A DNA stretch of 64,000 nucleotides from Diadema setosum. Taxonomy: Eukaryota > Echinodermata > Echinoidea > Diadematoida > Diadematidae. Of the stretch, positions 35,546 through 49,700 are shown in pieces. The position numbers were made by a program, and so were the translations under genes. The number at the start of each line of letters is the position of its first letter. The first letter of the stretch is position 1. The notes below the pieces were generated by a model. That model made no database searches, had not been told where the DNA came from, and worked only from the letters and a program-made list of their open reading frames with translations. The DNA is taken from the NCBI GenBank assembly GCA_033980235.1, contig CM067066.1, positions 27,999,976 to 28,063,975 of the forward strand, read 5' to 3'.

Positions 35546-35916
35546 TTAGTAGAATTTTAGATGCAAAATCAATTCAATTGTACATAGCTCTTTAGTCAAC
35601 TGTTTGCGAATTTGTCCTTCTATGAGTTGTCTTTCATGTTACTTTCAATTGCTTAGTAAAAATAGCATGATTTGTCATTCTTTTTTAGATTTGCCATTTA
35701 AAGGATTTGGCCATTGTTTGCCCCTACATTTGATATAATTTCTCTGTTACTCTCTGTTTCAAGTATGTTTACATCTTTGTATCCTGTAAGTCGTACCTTT
35801 TATATCAGTTTTTGTGTCTTTGTTTGTTTTAATCAAAATAACGTGAAAGAAATGAATTCTAATTTGAATATGAAAATTTGAACAGTGGCATTTATGGTGA
35901 GTTGATGGTGTCATGT

Positions 35917-36282
35917 CCTCAGTGCAAACAAAATACTGTTATTATCATTACCTGATTTCCTTCTATGTACAAGAAATACGAAGAAGAAATTATACGCTTC
36001 TCAACAAACTATTATGGAGTAGTGATTCGCTGTAATGATTATGAAATGGTAAGTTACCAGTAGTTGAGAATGATTATTTTGATAACTCCATTTTGATAAC
36101 CTCAGTGCAAACAAAATACTGTTATTATCATTACCTGATTTCCTTCTATGTATAAGAAATACGAAGAAGAAATTATACGCTTCTCAACAAACTATTATGG
36201 AGTAGTGATTCGCTGTAATGATTATCAAATGGTAAGTTACCAGTAGTTGAGAATGATTATTTTGATAACTCCATTTAGAAAC
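35917..36282 (+). repeat. 183-bp tandem duplication
   Basis: CCTCAGTGCAAACAAAATAC and the following 160 bases occur at 35917-36099 and again at 36100-36282, with only about two substitutions noticed. A recent duplication without an evident gene. Confidence 0.95.
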
Positions 36283-37080
36283 CAATAAGGGAGATATGAT
36301 ACAGCATTTTATACGAGATGGTTTATAGTGTTTTGTGAGCGAATGTTATATGTATAAGTGCGTGTGTGTTTGTGTGTGTGTTCATATGTACATGTGTATG
36401 TTTTATATATTATATATGTATATACATGTAAACATATACACTGAACTTATCAATGTTTAACATTGCACTTCTTATGATTTTATAAGTCGGTTGAGAACAA
36501 ACTGCAGCCTATTATCACTGCGCTATATCAAAACTTCTACTCAAAGAGAGTAGTTCCGCTCAATATAGGGCGCCATCTTACACGACCTTGCAACACTCGC
36601 TACACACCGTTATCGTACTCAAGCGGTCATGAATAATCATAACATTTACACAGAAAATATATTGCATATGCTGCTATGTTGTGTATTATTTCAGGATCAG
36701 CAGAGCATTTAATGAGCATTGTCCATCGAATGAAAGAGAAGACGCATGGAGGTGATAGCCGTTTAAAGACCTATACGTACTTTTGAGTTCGAACACTCAG
36801 ATCACGGAAGATAGCGTCCCGTTCCCATTGTGGTATATACCAAGCAGTGATTCCGGTCTTTTAGGTTGTCCATGCATGGACTTCCGCATATGGACTCATG
36901 TCCCTTATCATACACACGCATTCGACACACTGCCGGGCAAGACAACTCGCACATTTAAAAAAAACCGAATCCGCAAGTTGACGCCCCTTTTCGCATGTCG
37001 TGCGCAAGTAACTCGGCGATATCAAAAATTTGTGTTCTTCCGTATAAGAATAGCGCGTGTAAGGGACCTTAGTGCATATT

Positions 37081-37354
37081 AAGTGTATCGATCGGATGTC
37101 TAATCAGTCAATCTTTTGTTCGGGGATTGTGACGTGATTTTACGACTTTATTGCCGGCGTTTAAAATAGCGTTCTGCCGCATTCGACTATTACTGCCGCA
37201 AAACCGGCCTTCTGAGGTTCTGCTCTCGGACGCTTGGGACATAACTTGCCCGCTACTATCCCGTCTCCCCGTAGCTGACGACGTCTGAGGCGGATCTTTT
37301 AATTGGCTTAACCACTTCTCCGACGGGGATCATCACTATACAGCCGATATCAAC
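37081..37354 (+). promoter_or_regulatory. Probable 5' UTR / proximal promoter of coactosin gene
   Basis: GC- and CpG-richer than its surroundings. It has an inverted CCAAT (ATTGG at 37302) and a GACGACGTC sequence near 37278, about 50-80 bases before the ATG. No TATA box. The transcription start cannot be fixed. Confidence 0.4.
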
Positions 37355-37437
37355 ATGAATGAAAAGGTGTTCGAGAACGAGAACGACGTGATCGACGCAT
37401 ACACACGCGTGAGAAGCGACGAGAACGATGAAACATG
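37355..37437 (+). CDS. cotl1: Coactosin exon 1
   Basis: ATG in context CAACATGAATG, 27 codons plus two bases, donor GTAAGA at 37438. It encodes the first helix of the ADF-homology domain (VIDAYTRVRSDENDET), equivalent to AYNLVRDDGS in vertebrate coactosin. Confidence 0.9.
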
Positions 37438-37686
37438 GTAAGAAAACTGAAGATGTCTTCCAATAATTGAATGTTACTTCTTATATTTTCGTCTCACAAT
37501 TTTGAAAATCAGCAACCGAACCATCTGGACGACTGCAGCCTGCTGCCTTACAGTATTTAAGAAGGTTTTCACAATTTGTACAACTTAATGTCTATAGCAA
37601 GGAAGCCTGATGCTTGCCAAATGCACTAAGCCTCTCTGTGTTTGTATGTAGGCCTATGTGTGTGTGTGTATGTTTGTTCTGTTGTG

Positions 37687-37765
<79 letters not shown>

Positions 37766-37973
37766 GGGTAAACAGACACTGGTATTATTTTATCATCAGT
37801 TTCGCAATTATCACTGTACAGCGCACGATGGGCATAACCTTTGAAACATGAACCTTTTTATGAGACCTGATGTTTTTTATAACTTTTTTTTTTGTAAACA
37901 GAAGGAAAAGGTTCCCCACTCTTAGAGCACACATCAATATACCCACACAAACACACACATACACACACACGCC

Positions 37974-38048
<75 letters not shown>

Positions 38049-41000
38049 CGCATATACGTTAGATGTATACGAACATCTGTGTTTGTGCGTGTGTGTGTGT
38101 GTGTGTGTACATGTTGGTGTCATAGGTATAGGCGCTGGTGTGTGCGGGCAAAATTCTTTGCACAGCCTGTTATGCTTGAACGATCTATGAGAGAGTTAAG
38201 CGTTTTCTACTAGAATTATTGTCTTTATCAATACACGTCCTTCACTTACCCTTCTTTGTCTCTCCCAATCTCTTTCTCTCTTTCCATCTCTTTTTCTCTC
38301 CCATTCTCTGATTACGTTCAAAACGGCAAAACGGTAATGTGAAACAGTGCAGTACTTTAAGAAAGAGAGCTTTGATCTATGTATTTAAAAAATAAAATCA
38401 TCCTCATCCACACACACAAAGAAACACGTTACATAGTCAATGAATTATATCAATTACATGTTTTTATTTTTTAATTATTCCGTAATGTTTGATATAATTC
38501 TATCATACTATGTATATGATATATAATATAAAATGATGTATTGATGTAATAAGTACATATATAATATTATATATATACATATATAAGTGTGTGTGTGTAA
38601 ATGTTATGTTGCCATAGGTAGGAAATATCGAGTGAGACACGATAAAGCAAATCAAACAACTTTTGCAAAGCTGAGTGATAAACTTTGAATCTTTTTTTTT
38701 TTAAATGGATGTCAAGGGATTAAATGATGATGACAAAAATGTGTTCATAAATCTTGGTCCGATAGGAATTCTTAACTCTTATCAACTGGATGATTTCATT
38801 GATAGCCTCTATGAGAAAGCGTGTACTTCCTCTTAATCAGCGTGTAAACAAACCTATCTTCTTTCGTTGCCCCTCATTCACTTGGATCTGTGGTCCCAAA
38901 TCTCCTTGACTGTTTTTAACAGGTCATTCGCCGCCTTCAAAATTAAAGTGGGAACAGCTACATACCAGCAAGCTGAAGCTGATTTAATCCTTTCTGTGCC
39001 AGACATTTTGACAGTGCGTGCAATGCTACGGGGTTTTCGGTATCAATTGGTACTCAAGGCACACAAGGGATTAACCCTCACAGAACCACCACCCTACAGT
39101 GTCATTGGTGTTGTACACAAACCAATTGTCGATAGCACTAAGAGGGTGAATGAAGTGCTCAGCGCGTTGCAGGAAACGGACGCTTGTGCGAGGCCCACTT
39201 GTAGCACTTGAACCGAATACGGCTATCGAATCGGTCAATGGAAAATTTCACTTTTTCAGCATTAGCTCAGAAGGAATGACCGAGTCCACGGTAATAATCT
39301 GCCATAAATGTTGATATAAATCATTTATCATAAATGATATAAATTATGTCGGACCTTTTTTTTTTTTTTTTGTATTAATGGTCTCCACACTACAGGTTGC
39401 CACACAGTCAGCTTTGTGCATATTTTTGGCAATCATTTTTTGTGGAAATTAAGATGTACTGTATGCGATCATAATACAGTTTGTAAGTGTATGTATAAAA
39501 CGAAAATTGTTGAAAATGTTTACAAAATGACCATATTACTGTGTAATTCCATATTTGCTTATACAATGTTCAGAAATTGCTGAAAATTTAGGAAATAGTA
39601 AAGCACGCCATGCAGAAAATAAATCAAATCAAATCAAATCAAATCAGATCAAATATAGTTATTCTAATTTGTCTATTCAAGTAATAATAATAGCGGGATT
39701 GATTAAGAGCAACAGTCACTTTTCCTTAAAATTGTTTTGAATGAAAGTGAATGAATATGAGTAGCAGGTCACAGGATGACCTGATATGAGTTAAATTAAT
39801 TTTAATACATTTAGTATGTTTTGGTCGTTTGAATGCCAGTGAATTTAGCTCACATGGGTTCCTTTTAGAGCCGCAAGAACATTCCTTGTGGATGATAATG
39901 ATATTGTATGAACACGGTCATTCCCCTTGCCACTCATATTAATAATGATTAACATTAAGTGCGCTTGACACTTGAGTGTAGTGTGTGTTTCCTCATTCTC
40001 TTCTTCTTCTTCTTCTTCTTCTTTTCTTCTTTTTGTGCTGTAGCTGTACTCAGTAACAAGAACTATCATCCTTCGCACAATGATAATACACAACATGACC
40101 CGCAAAATAAGGTCGACTATACCCTTTGTTTGCGTTTTTGTTTTCGATTTTCATTTCAATTTCATCGAGCCATGACGTAAATTTTAGGAGCTTTGTGAGT
40201 GTTATCTAATTATCCTGGTCGTGTGTCTTTTAATTAGGGACTTGGAATGTTGGTGTTGCTGTATTTCATGCTCCCCCGAGTGTATTTTCACCGGGGTGTC
40301 TCCACTCATTAACAACACGTGACGTCTGCCATTATGACATCATACTGTGGATGTCTGCATGTGTGTACTCATAGTCGTGGCGTGACTCATGCTCGAGGGG
40401 GGCTTTCTACCATGTCTTAGTCATTCACGATCTCTCTCACCCCGCAAAAACCGAGCTATGTGCCAATGAATGACTGTACATCGTCAACAAATCAGGACCC
40501 CCATCCCCTCACACACACACGCACACTCCCTAAACAGCTAATAAACGCCATTCTCTCGTAACATCTCATTCCCTGCATGGCACGCTTATATACATATACA
40601 AACATATCAAAACACACTTATCGATCGGACATGATGAAACAAAATATCCGAATGCCACTCGAGAAGGTATGTGCTGTCGTCTTCCTGGTCGTTGCACGAC
40701 TGTTCGAGGTCATTGATGTCCATTGTCGATGAGAGGAGTGTGTGCCCCGTGGGATGGGGGTGGGGGGGGGGGGGGCTAAGGCACCGTCCTCTGGTTTTTC
40801 AAAGAATTTCTTAGACTTTGTTGAGCGTGGCGGCTCCGTCTTCATTCACAATTTTGACTGTTTTCAGACGAGCCGACTGATTCATAATGAAACATCTATG
40901 GGACTCTCGGTTCCATGGGAATATTGTTCCATAAAAGGTCTTTAAAAAGCATGTCAAATAAGCATGTCTGCCGAGACATGAACCCTATTTCATATTTTCG

Positions 41001-43666
41001 TAATAATGACATTTTTTGTTGACGTCATCGTGATTCATCAGTCGTCTGCTTCCAAAATAATGAAGGCATCACAGTTAACAGTCATGTCATGAATTGTTAA
41101 TCCGTCAATCCAGTCCTGGATGTCGGAATTGTTGTAATGTTATTTTGTTTTTTACTTAGGATGGGTAAGCATATCATTAAGTCTCTGGGGCGACAAGACC
41201 TCGCATCTACAAAATGTCAAATGTTCAGGAGAGAGAGAAAAAAAAAAAACACACAAACAAACATGGCAGCCAAAGCACTGTATCGAATGGGATAGACTTT
41301 TCTTTGACATGCCGTGATGGGTTTATTTTTGGGGTAAGACAGCTAGGATTTGGACAGGACATCACTTAACCGATTATCTGACCATTAATTTAAAAAAAGG
41401 TCATTTTCACCAAAATTTCAGATACGAGGTCTTGTCCCGTTATCTGTATTATTTCATTGATAATTTTGTAAGTCTGCTTTCTCAAGAGATTAGCTAATCC
41501 GTGACTTCGATTCCAGTGAATGGACTGGATGTTTTTTTTTTTTTGTGTGTGTGTGTGTGTTTTTGATTAGCAATGTATGCCACGAGTTCTATCCTACATA
41601 CTATGTCCACACTTTGTTTGTTTGTTTGTTTGTTTGTTGTTGTTTTCTTGTTGTCCTTATAGCAACAAGTGGCTTAAATAAGTTCAAAGCCACGTTTTTC
41701 TACGCATCCCATCATTTCAGATCTGTGCGAGTGTGTAATAGATGCAGAATCCATGGGGAAACTCTAACCTTGCCTGCTATAGCTTCCCTCACCGATATTC
41801 TTCTTCATCATTCAATAACGAACACTCAGCTCCCCTGAACCCGCTTGTGTTCAAAATTCGACTTTGCTGTCTATTTTTCAGCGAAATGTTATGACAGTGC
41901 ATAGTGTCTGCTTTGTTTTTATTCTTTGATGCCATCATTAAGTGTTAAATCGACGAAAACGGGTGAATTCAGAGGGAGTTATAAGATGGCACCAGCTATA
42001 TTGACGAATCAGTGACTATCAGACTCGACGAATTTCACACGCTCTCGTAGCGAGACCTTGGATTATTTGTCTGCCTAAAATAGCTGGACTGTGATAACTT
42101 TAATGGCGAGCCACATACCTTTATCGGTATAGAGTCCGTACGAAATGTAGAAAGACAGTGCATTGGCTGCACTTAGATGACTGGGTGACGTAACAATGCT
42201 TTTTTACACACTCTATATATCCATAACAAGTATTGCAACTAAACCTAGAAGCGGCGCCGCACGCTTCGGTCAACAGGTTAGTAGATTAAAGGTTCAGGAA
42301 ATGCACTCTGCATGGAAGAAAACTTTAAGGGCGTTCGTGGCTTTTCGAGTGGCCCGGGTAGGGATAGTTGTACGTGCGAGTCTGTTAGAGGGTGATAGAA
42401 GGGGGTGGAGCAGGGAGGTGGGATGAGAAAAAGGTTTGAAAGGATGTGGTCGGAGGAATATTGACTGATGCAAGGAGAAATGAACGACTAGTGATGAAAG
42501 CATGTTAATTTTAGTATTAAACCTCAATACCTTTTCTATTTTGATGAAACTTCGATCATCCGTCCGTCTGTTGTTGTTGTTTGTTTGTTTGTTTGTTTGT
42601 TGTTGTTGTTGTTTTGCACTATCTGTCACAGTCGACTTGAACTTGGAGTAGTGTTGTATTTTCACAAGACGTATAAGTCTGTGGAAATGAGTTGTACAAT
42701 GTAATGTCACCGATAAAATCATAGCAAGTATCTTCATTATCAAGTTGATACCTAAAAGATTACTTAGTAAAACCATTAATACAGAATCCGTTTAGGATTC
42801 AGTGATACAAAGTAAGACATGAAGAGCATGTTTGATTAGCTTATTACTTTGCCAAGTTGAATGACAGTTTTTATGAGATATTGTAAAATGTTATGTTGAT
42901 AGCTTTTGTCGTCTTACAGATCAGATTTAATCAGATAATGAAAAGGTCTACATTATCCCTACAATTCTGAGAGAAGACCCATTCACAATACTTATAAAAA
43001 AAAGGTGAAATTCCTTATATTCAATTCGGGGCCTACCAGGGGATCACAACACATTCCTTATTAAGTTGCTCTAACTGACCGGATATTTTTAAATGTTTAT
43101 GACAAAATCTTATTGTTGCGTTTCATTCAATCCAAAATACAATGCCTAGGATTTTTTTTTAACACTGATTTAAACTCGAAATGACCTGCAGAGTATAGTC
43201 CTTGTATGCAGCGTTCTTTTTTAGCTCCATGGTTAAACCAACAAGACAACATAACTGCAAGTATTCATGCAATCAATGCAATGCCCCACCAAGTGAAATC
43301 AGCTTGAACAAACTTTGAAAATTACACAAACAGAATGGACCAGGTTTCAACAAAAGTATATTGACAGAAGAAATTAATTTCATTTTCAAGCTTAAAACGT
43401 TTTTAGGAAACGGTTATATTAATAAGAACTAAGAACAAACTATTAATCATATCATGTGTTAATATCATACTTTCATAGATTCTATCATTAAACAGTACGT
43501 TCAAAATTCACCAAACTCCCTTATTTTTGCATGAAACCAATAAAAGAATACCCAATAAATCCCTTACATTAATTTTTGTTGTGCTGTACTTCGCAAGCAA
43601 TTACAAATTCCAGGGGAAAGGTTGCAGTTGCGAATCATTGGCCCCAAACAAGTTATTGTAATTCTA

Positions 43667-43746
<80 letters not shown>

Positions 43747-46700
43747 CATCATTATTATCATTATTATTATTAGTAGTAGTAGTAGTAGTAGTTGTTGTTG
43801 TTGTTGTTGTAGTATTAGATAGTAGTAGTAATAATTATGTTTTGTGCAAAAGAAATGAGAGAATTATGAATCATGATATCGTCACCTCAGCTAATATTCA
43901 TAGTGGTTGCGTCCAAAATAACTGTAATCGGTAAAGTCTAAAAAACAGTAACAGTACCATAAATTTCTTGATTCAAGTGCAATTTTGATGAAACGATAAC
44001 CATCTCTCCGTCTGATGTTCTCGCCCACTCAGTTCAATTATCTTCGCTACTACATGTCATTCAATGTGAAATGTATTCTTCGCTTTCAATCTCTATTTGT
44101 TTGTTTGTTTGTTTGTTTCCTTTTAATTTTACTTTGATTTCTCGTTTCCGACTAACCTCTCTTCTCTTCCTCAGGATGTTGATAAGATTGTTGTTGTTGT
44201 TGCTGCTGCTGTTTTTCTATTGTGATCACTCGTGCATGTGTGGCTTACATCTTTTCCTCAGGATGCTACTTAAATTGCGTTAGTTTTATGTTTATTCTGA
44301 TCCGGCGCACCTGGTTTGCGTCTCTTCTTCTTCTTTTTTTTTTTTTCTTTTCATCCAGAACACTCTTCTAATTGTGGATCTCTAATTTCTGGTGTTCTTT
44401 TATTCTTCTTTCTTCCAGGATGCTGCTCAAATATGAAGGAACCAAGGTGACGCTAACCGGAACTGGTCTGTTGTATGATGAATTTCTAGCTAAACTTGGG
44501 GGTGAGTTTTACAAGTTTACCTGAGTGTGTCTGCGGGCGGGGAGTAAAATTTCGTTTTTCTTCCACTTGAAACATTATTTGGGTGCCACAGCCTATATGG
44601 TCCTACAAGAAAGCAAGTTCGCAATGAAAGATTTCAAACTTCCGACAGAGACATTGCCTCACAATATGATTCTCTGGGAAGTTTTGGGTCAAAGATCAAG
44701 GATAAAAGGTCAGGCTTAAATGCTAGAATAATTTGATGCTGAAATTGGAATATTTTCTTCTTAACTTAGAAATGACATACTTAAACTTATCATTTTTTAA
44801 TCTATTCAAAATAGCTCAAATTATTGTCACGGAAACGGCGTATATTATATAGGCCATATGTTATCAGATAGAGATTATTCGGGGAAAATGTGAGCCGTGG
44901 GTCAAAGGTCAAGGGTCATAGGTCAAACGAATCTTGGTTCAAGGAATGTACACATAACCACTAAACACATTTTGTGGTTGTGCCATACTGCCATCACTTT
45001 CAAACATCATGTCATTTCAAAATTTTGTGGAGGTTCGTATTGATCTGCATTAGGAATATTCGAGTTGTAAAGACTTGTTATAAAGAAAATGTTTCTGACT
45101 GCGCTATCCAAACAAGGTTGCGTAACTAATATCATGTGCTTTTCAAGAATTTTATTTCTAAACAGATGACAATTTTTGACATTATGAACTTCTCCCAACT
45201 TGAGGTCCCTCTGAAGAAATGCTTATGTTCTTCGCACAAAAATCTTTACTCATAAATCTATGAAAAAGAAAAAAGAAACATGACGAGGACCGTGATGTAA
45301 GCTATTCAAAAAGAACATTGAAAGTTTAATTGGAATTGGGCAAATCATGGGAATTTAATTAATTCTAAAAGGTTGCTACAAAATGTTGCCCTAAATGCGG
45401 TACTTCTAGTAGGCTTCAGTTTTCAAGCGTGCAGAATTGTAGGCCCTACCGGTATAGATTATATCAATCGCCGGGAGCTTCAAACACAGGCTCCTTGTAT
45501 TGAAGGTACTACAGTGTAGTATCAGAGTATGGCTGAGGAATCTAGCAACGGCATCTGATTTTCGGCCCCGTACAAACAAGGCAGGACTTTAGACGTAGTC
45601 GCCTTTGTGCCGTATGTAACGTGATAAAATCACAACAGTGCGATGGAAAAAAAAAATCTTTTTGTCACGCCAATCTATTATGTGAACCAAATACCGGTTA
45701 AGTGATGGTGGATCATTAACGTGCTGCTCTTTAATGGGCAGAACATTATGGGATATTCGCCAATGGTCAAGTCGCAAACATTACCAATCGATGAATGATG
45801 ATGATTTTAACGCAGTGGACAGAGTTGAGTCTCGTATTCCGTGATATTTTGCGTCGCGTGCGGTTAAGTGATGTATCAGGAAGCAGCGAGATGTAATATT
45901 GGTTAGCATAGTTAACTAACCTTGGCCTATTATAATACAGATGATGACTGGCTAATATACAGAATGTTACAACCTCGGAGTTTGACAGAGATGCTATAAA
46001 CGTCCCGATATGAAGGCGAGGGACATGTCACCTCCTGCAATATAGTGCCGTTTGGAGTTCAGAGCAGTAAGTGCTGTTATGCGCCAAAGTTGCTGCTATA
46101 TGCATGCTAACTCGATACTTTGAAATCTCTTCAGACTTCCCTTACTACTGGTATACTCAAATCTAAAATAGGTATACTTGTACTTGTAAAGTTACTGCCC
46201 GCTGATACGAAGTTTTTTGTCAATAAGATATTATGGTACTTTAATTGTAACAGGCAATAGGCCTATATAAGCTATGGGTTATTATATTTTCCTCCTTCTT
46301 TTTCACTTGCTTCTTTTCCTATGCATACACCTCTTCTCTTGCATCTACCAAGTATTGTAATAGGGCCTATGTGGTTGTTCGTTCTATCTATGTATTTTAT
46401 ATCATTGTATTTGTAAGCTTGACGTTCTGGACCACACGGAAGACCAGCGACGTCTTGTTGCCATCGCTAAATATGGACTATCCATGCAGCCGTTGTCTTT
46501 CACACGCTCGGGTTTCGCTAGGAAATGAGTTGACATGAAATGGCGATATCTCTTTAACTCCGTGAAGCAATGCGCCATGAGTCCCTATAAGGTTCATGAC
46601 CTACCGATTCTATGCAGACCCTTTTGTTTGTTTGTTTTTTGCCCGAACTAAATGCGCCGTAATGCGGACATAAAAAAGCAAAACTCAAAAAAAGAATTTG

Positions 46701-49700
46701 AATAGATTTAAAGTAATTGAAGTTCTACGATATCCATGTATTTATTCAAATTAAGAAATTCTTGCATATTGAAAGAGCACTTGACTAACCGCTTTCAGAA
46801 ATCAGGGGGAATATTGCTACCCTAACGTATGTCAGTATCAAGTTGATGGAATGTGTAATTTGCGTGAAAAATGAATTTCTGTGGAATTCTCTTTATACTT
46901 TCTTTATATTGTTGCCCACACGTGACGTCATGAACTCCAGTAGTCTCCTCATCCAGCGGTTCCAACACCAAAACTTTAAAAACTCATAACCTTTGCATCA
47001 ATTGTCCGATTTTCCTCAAACTTTCACTGATGTGTTAAATGTTGCTGCTTTCACTCAATCCACATTTCTCTTTGGGTTTGGGTCTCCTTTAACGAATTCT
47101 TGCGTCGAGTTGGTTGTTGTTGTTGTTTTTTTTTGTCACGTCAATGCAATTTGACCATCGGTTGCAATATTTTGTGTGTTTCATATTGACTATACACTTG
47201 CTTTGTCTTATAGTAACTGAAAGCACGAGTTTTCTCCTACCAATGTCATAGGTGTTCTATAAAATGTTTTAGGAACCATAGACAATCATATAAATCAATA
47301 AATCCTCAATTAACTTGCTCATAAGTGCTTACCATTCTCAGTTTCGTTGTATAAAAAGATTGTCCGTGATCGGTGGCTTAGCCATGCAAACCGCCACCGA
47401 AAGATCTTCTTTTTTTCCCCGGCTTACCTATACATTTTTAATGTGCTGTCTCAAGCTGTTTCATAATGATGCATACACTTGACTTTCATCACCTTGTTAA
47501 TTTTCAAAGCGTTCCGTGATGATATTGTGTACATCTGAAGTAAAATTTCCAACTACCAACTTTAAATGGACGCCAAAGGGTCGGTTGCAACTCATTAAAG
47601 GGATCATGTAGTTTTGGTTGAGACCTGACTTCAGGTTTTCAACATTTTTGAAGAAATAATAAGAAACTTTTTTATGAAATATGAAAGAGCAAACAATTTC
47701 AAGAGGAATCCAACGTTAATTTGATGAAAAGTTGTTTTGAAATGGCTGAGATTTCCAAAACAGAGCAATCCAAATAAAAGGTGGGGCCCACTTAGTTACG
47801 ATCGCTTTCTTTTACTTTGTTTTTGGATGTCTCGGCCATTCCAAAAACCAATTGTCGTCAAATAAACTTTGAATTCATTTCATTTCATTTCTTTTCATTT
47901 CATTTCTTTATTGTCCAAATTATGTATAAAAACATGGCATGGAAATTTGATTTTGTCACACATTCATAAACACATATTGACAACAGATAAATAACAAATT
48001 ACATTACATATGAAAGATCAAATGAATACTAAAAAAATACAGGGAACTAAACATACATCCCAACACAGACTAGCATCGGTTAGTCAAGTGCTCTTTCAAT
48101 TGGTGGACGTGCAAAGAGGGGAAAAATAAATGTATTTGTGTACATACACGGAAAACTATGGAAGAGTCAATTGCTGCAAAAAGTATATATAACCACAAAT
48201 TCGTAAACACCTTGCTTTATACAGACAACCCCAACATCATAATCCATAAATTATAACACATATTGCACATATTCCTTACATCCCCCCCATACACACGGCA
48301 AAAATCTGCTTCCTTTCGCTGATTCCTCTTTGATTGGTATGCCCTGAACTATTTCATGGTGGTTTCTTAATATCTTGCAGTACTATTATACATGTATATA
48401 CCATCCCTTTAAGGATTGAATTCATATCCACAGCAATCATTCACTTTCATTCGCACCATGACTGAGTTTGTAAGTGGTTACCTCTTGGCAAATACGTTCT
48501 ATTCACATATGAAACCCTTCCCGCAAAACATGCCCAGCGAAAAAGCACTTGAAGTTATACTCGAAAGTTACCCGAGTACCTTCTGTTTACATTAAAGGGG
48601 CTTCTCAAACTATCTCACATCTCAGTATCGCGGAAAACGGCGACCTACAGCAAGTAAGTCCACAGTGATTGTCGCGTGTTTTCTGCGTGATTATCAAACT
48701 GCTATCCCCGCTTCTTCCTCTTCCAACCCTGGGAAGGGCTACCTTATCCCATGACCCGGAAGGAGACAGTGCCCTTTACAGGCAGACAACTGTAGGACAG
48801 GAAGGAAAACGTTTACTTACGCCCGGCTTAACACTAATGCGGCGATTCCCATTATGCGTTTATACGAAGAGTTACAGGATCATTAACCTGTATCTTTTCG
48901 CTTAATCTACGTTGCACAAACACGAATTTCACAAGGTTATGCGATCACTTCCTTAAAAAAAAAAAAAAAAAATCTTTATCGCGTGTTGGGTGCAGATGGC
49001 TTTGGAGGATATGCTGTAGCTTTCAGTCAAGCGCTTCTTAAATCTTTCCGTGAAAAATGATATCCTATCCACACGGAAACACTTTATAAGGGTGAGTGGT
49101 TTTGTATACCTGAATATTAGGTGGGGAACCTCTCATACACTTTTGTCAGGTATATGTCTGTCGTTGAAATTTATCGCCATTATTCCGTTCTAGGTGAAGA
49201 CGTTTATTGCACCGAAACTTTACCAATCATGATGGCGGCACTTTCGAGACCATTATCGACCCAGCAACCCGCCATTCCCTGAAACTGGATTATTGTTTCA
49301 CTCCACACGGGACGGCACGCGGCGCAAGAGTGTTTCTGGCATATTTAATATCATGTTATATTACACGTGTCAATTTTTGAAATAATATGATATGCAGATT
49401 ACTCTTTCTTTCGATGTCTTTGCAAAATGGATGTGTATGTATGAAAACAAAAATTATGTCCGTATAGGATGTCGGCATTACATTGTATTAACCATACAAT
49501 GTATGAGAAAGACAAGAAAGAAAAAATAAAGGTTTACACTATATTACAAATTATTTACTATGTGAATCTCAGTAGATTTTATAGTGACATTTCATGTGAC
49601 AAGCTATGTATCTCAAAACACCTACCATGGTCGAATAAAATTAATTGTGAAATCAGTATACGCACATACACACACGCACAAACACATACACGTACGAACA

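Larger units (their letters stand above)
34195..37354. other. GPCR 3' flank and coactosin upstream region
   Basis: No further gene is supportable. No AATAAA was noticed close after the GPCR stop; an ATTAAA lies at 35514. The region contains a possible LINE remnant (35480-35545), a 183-bp tandem duplication (35917-36282) and a locally GC-richer zone from about 36.8 kb that leads into the coactosin start. Confidence 0.5.
37438..44418 (+). other. Coactosin intron 1
   Basis: 7 kb. It contains (TA)n at 37688-37762, (CA)n-(TA)n at 37948-38046, an unassigned coding-like ORF at 38920-39211, an (AAATC)n tract at 39618-39655, (CTT)n near 39998-40030, a poly-G run at 40759-40773, (TTA)n at 43665-43766 and decoy-like acceptor copies at 44174 and 44261. 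No known gene. Confidence 0.6.
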
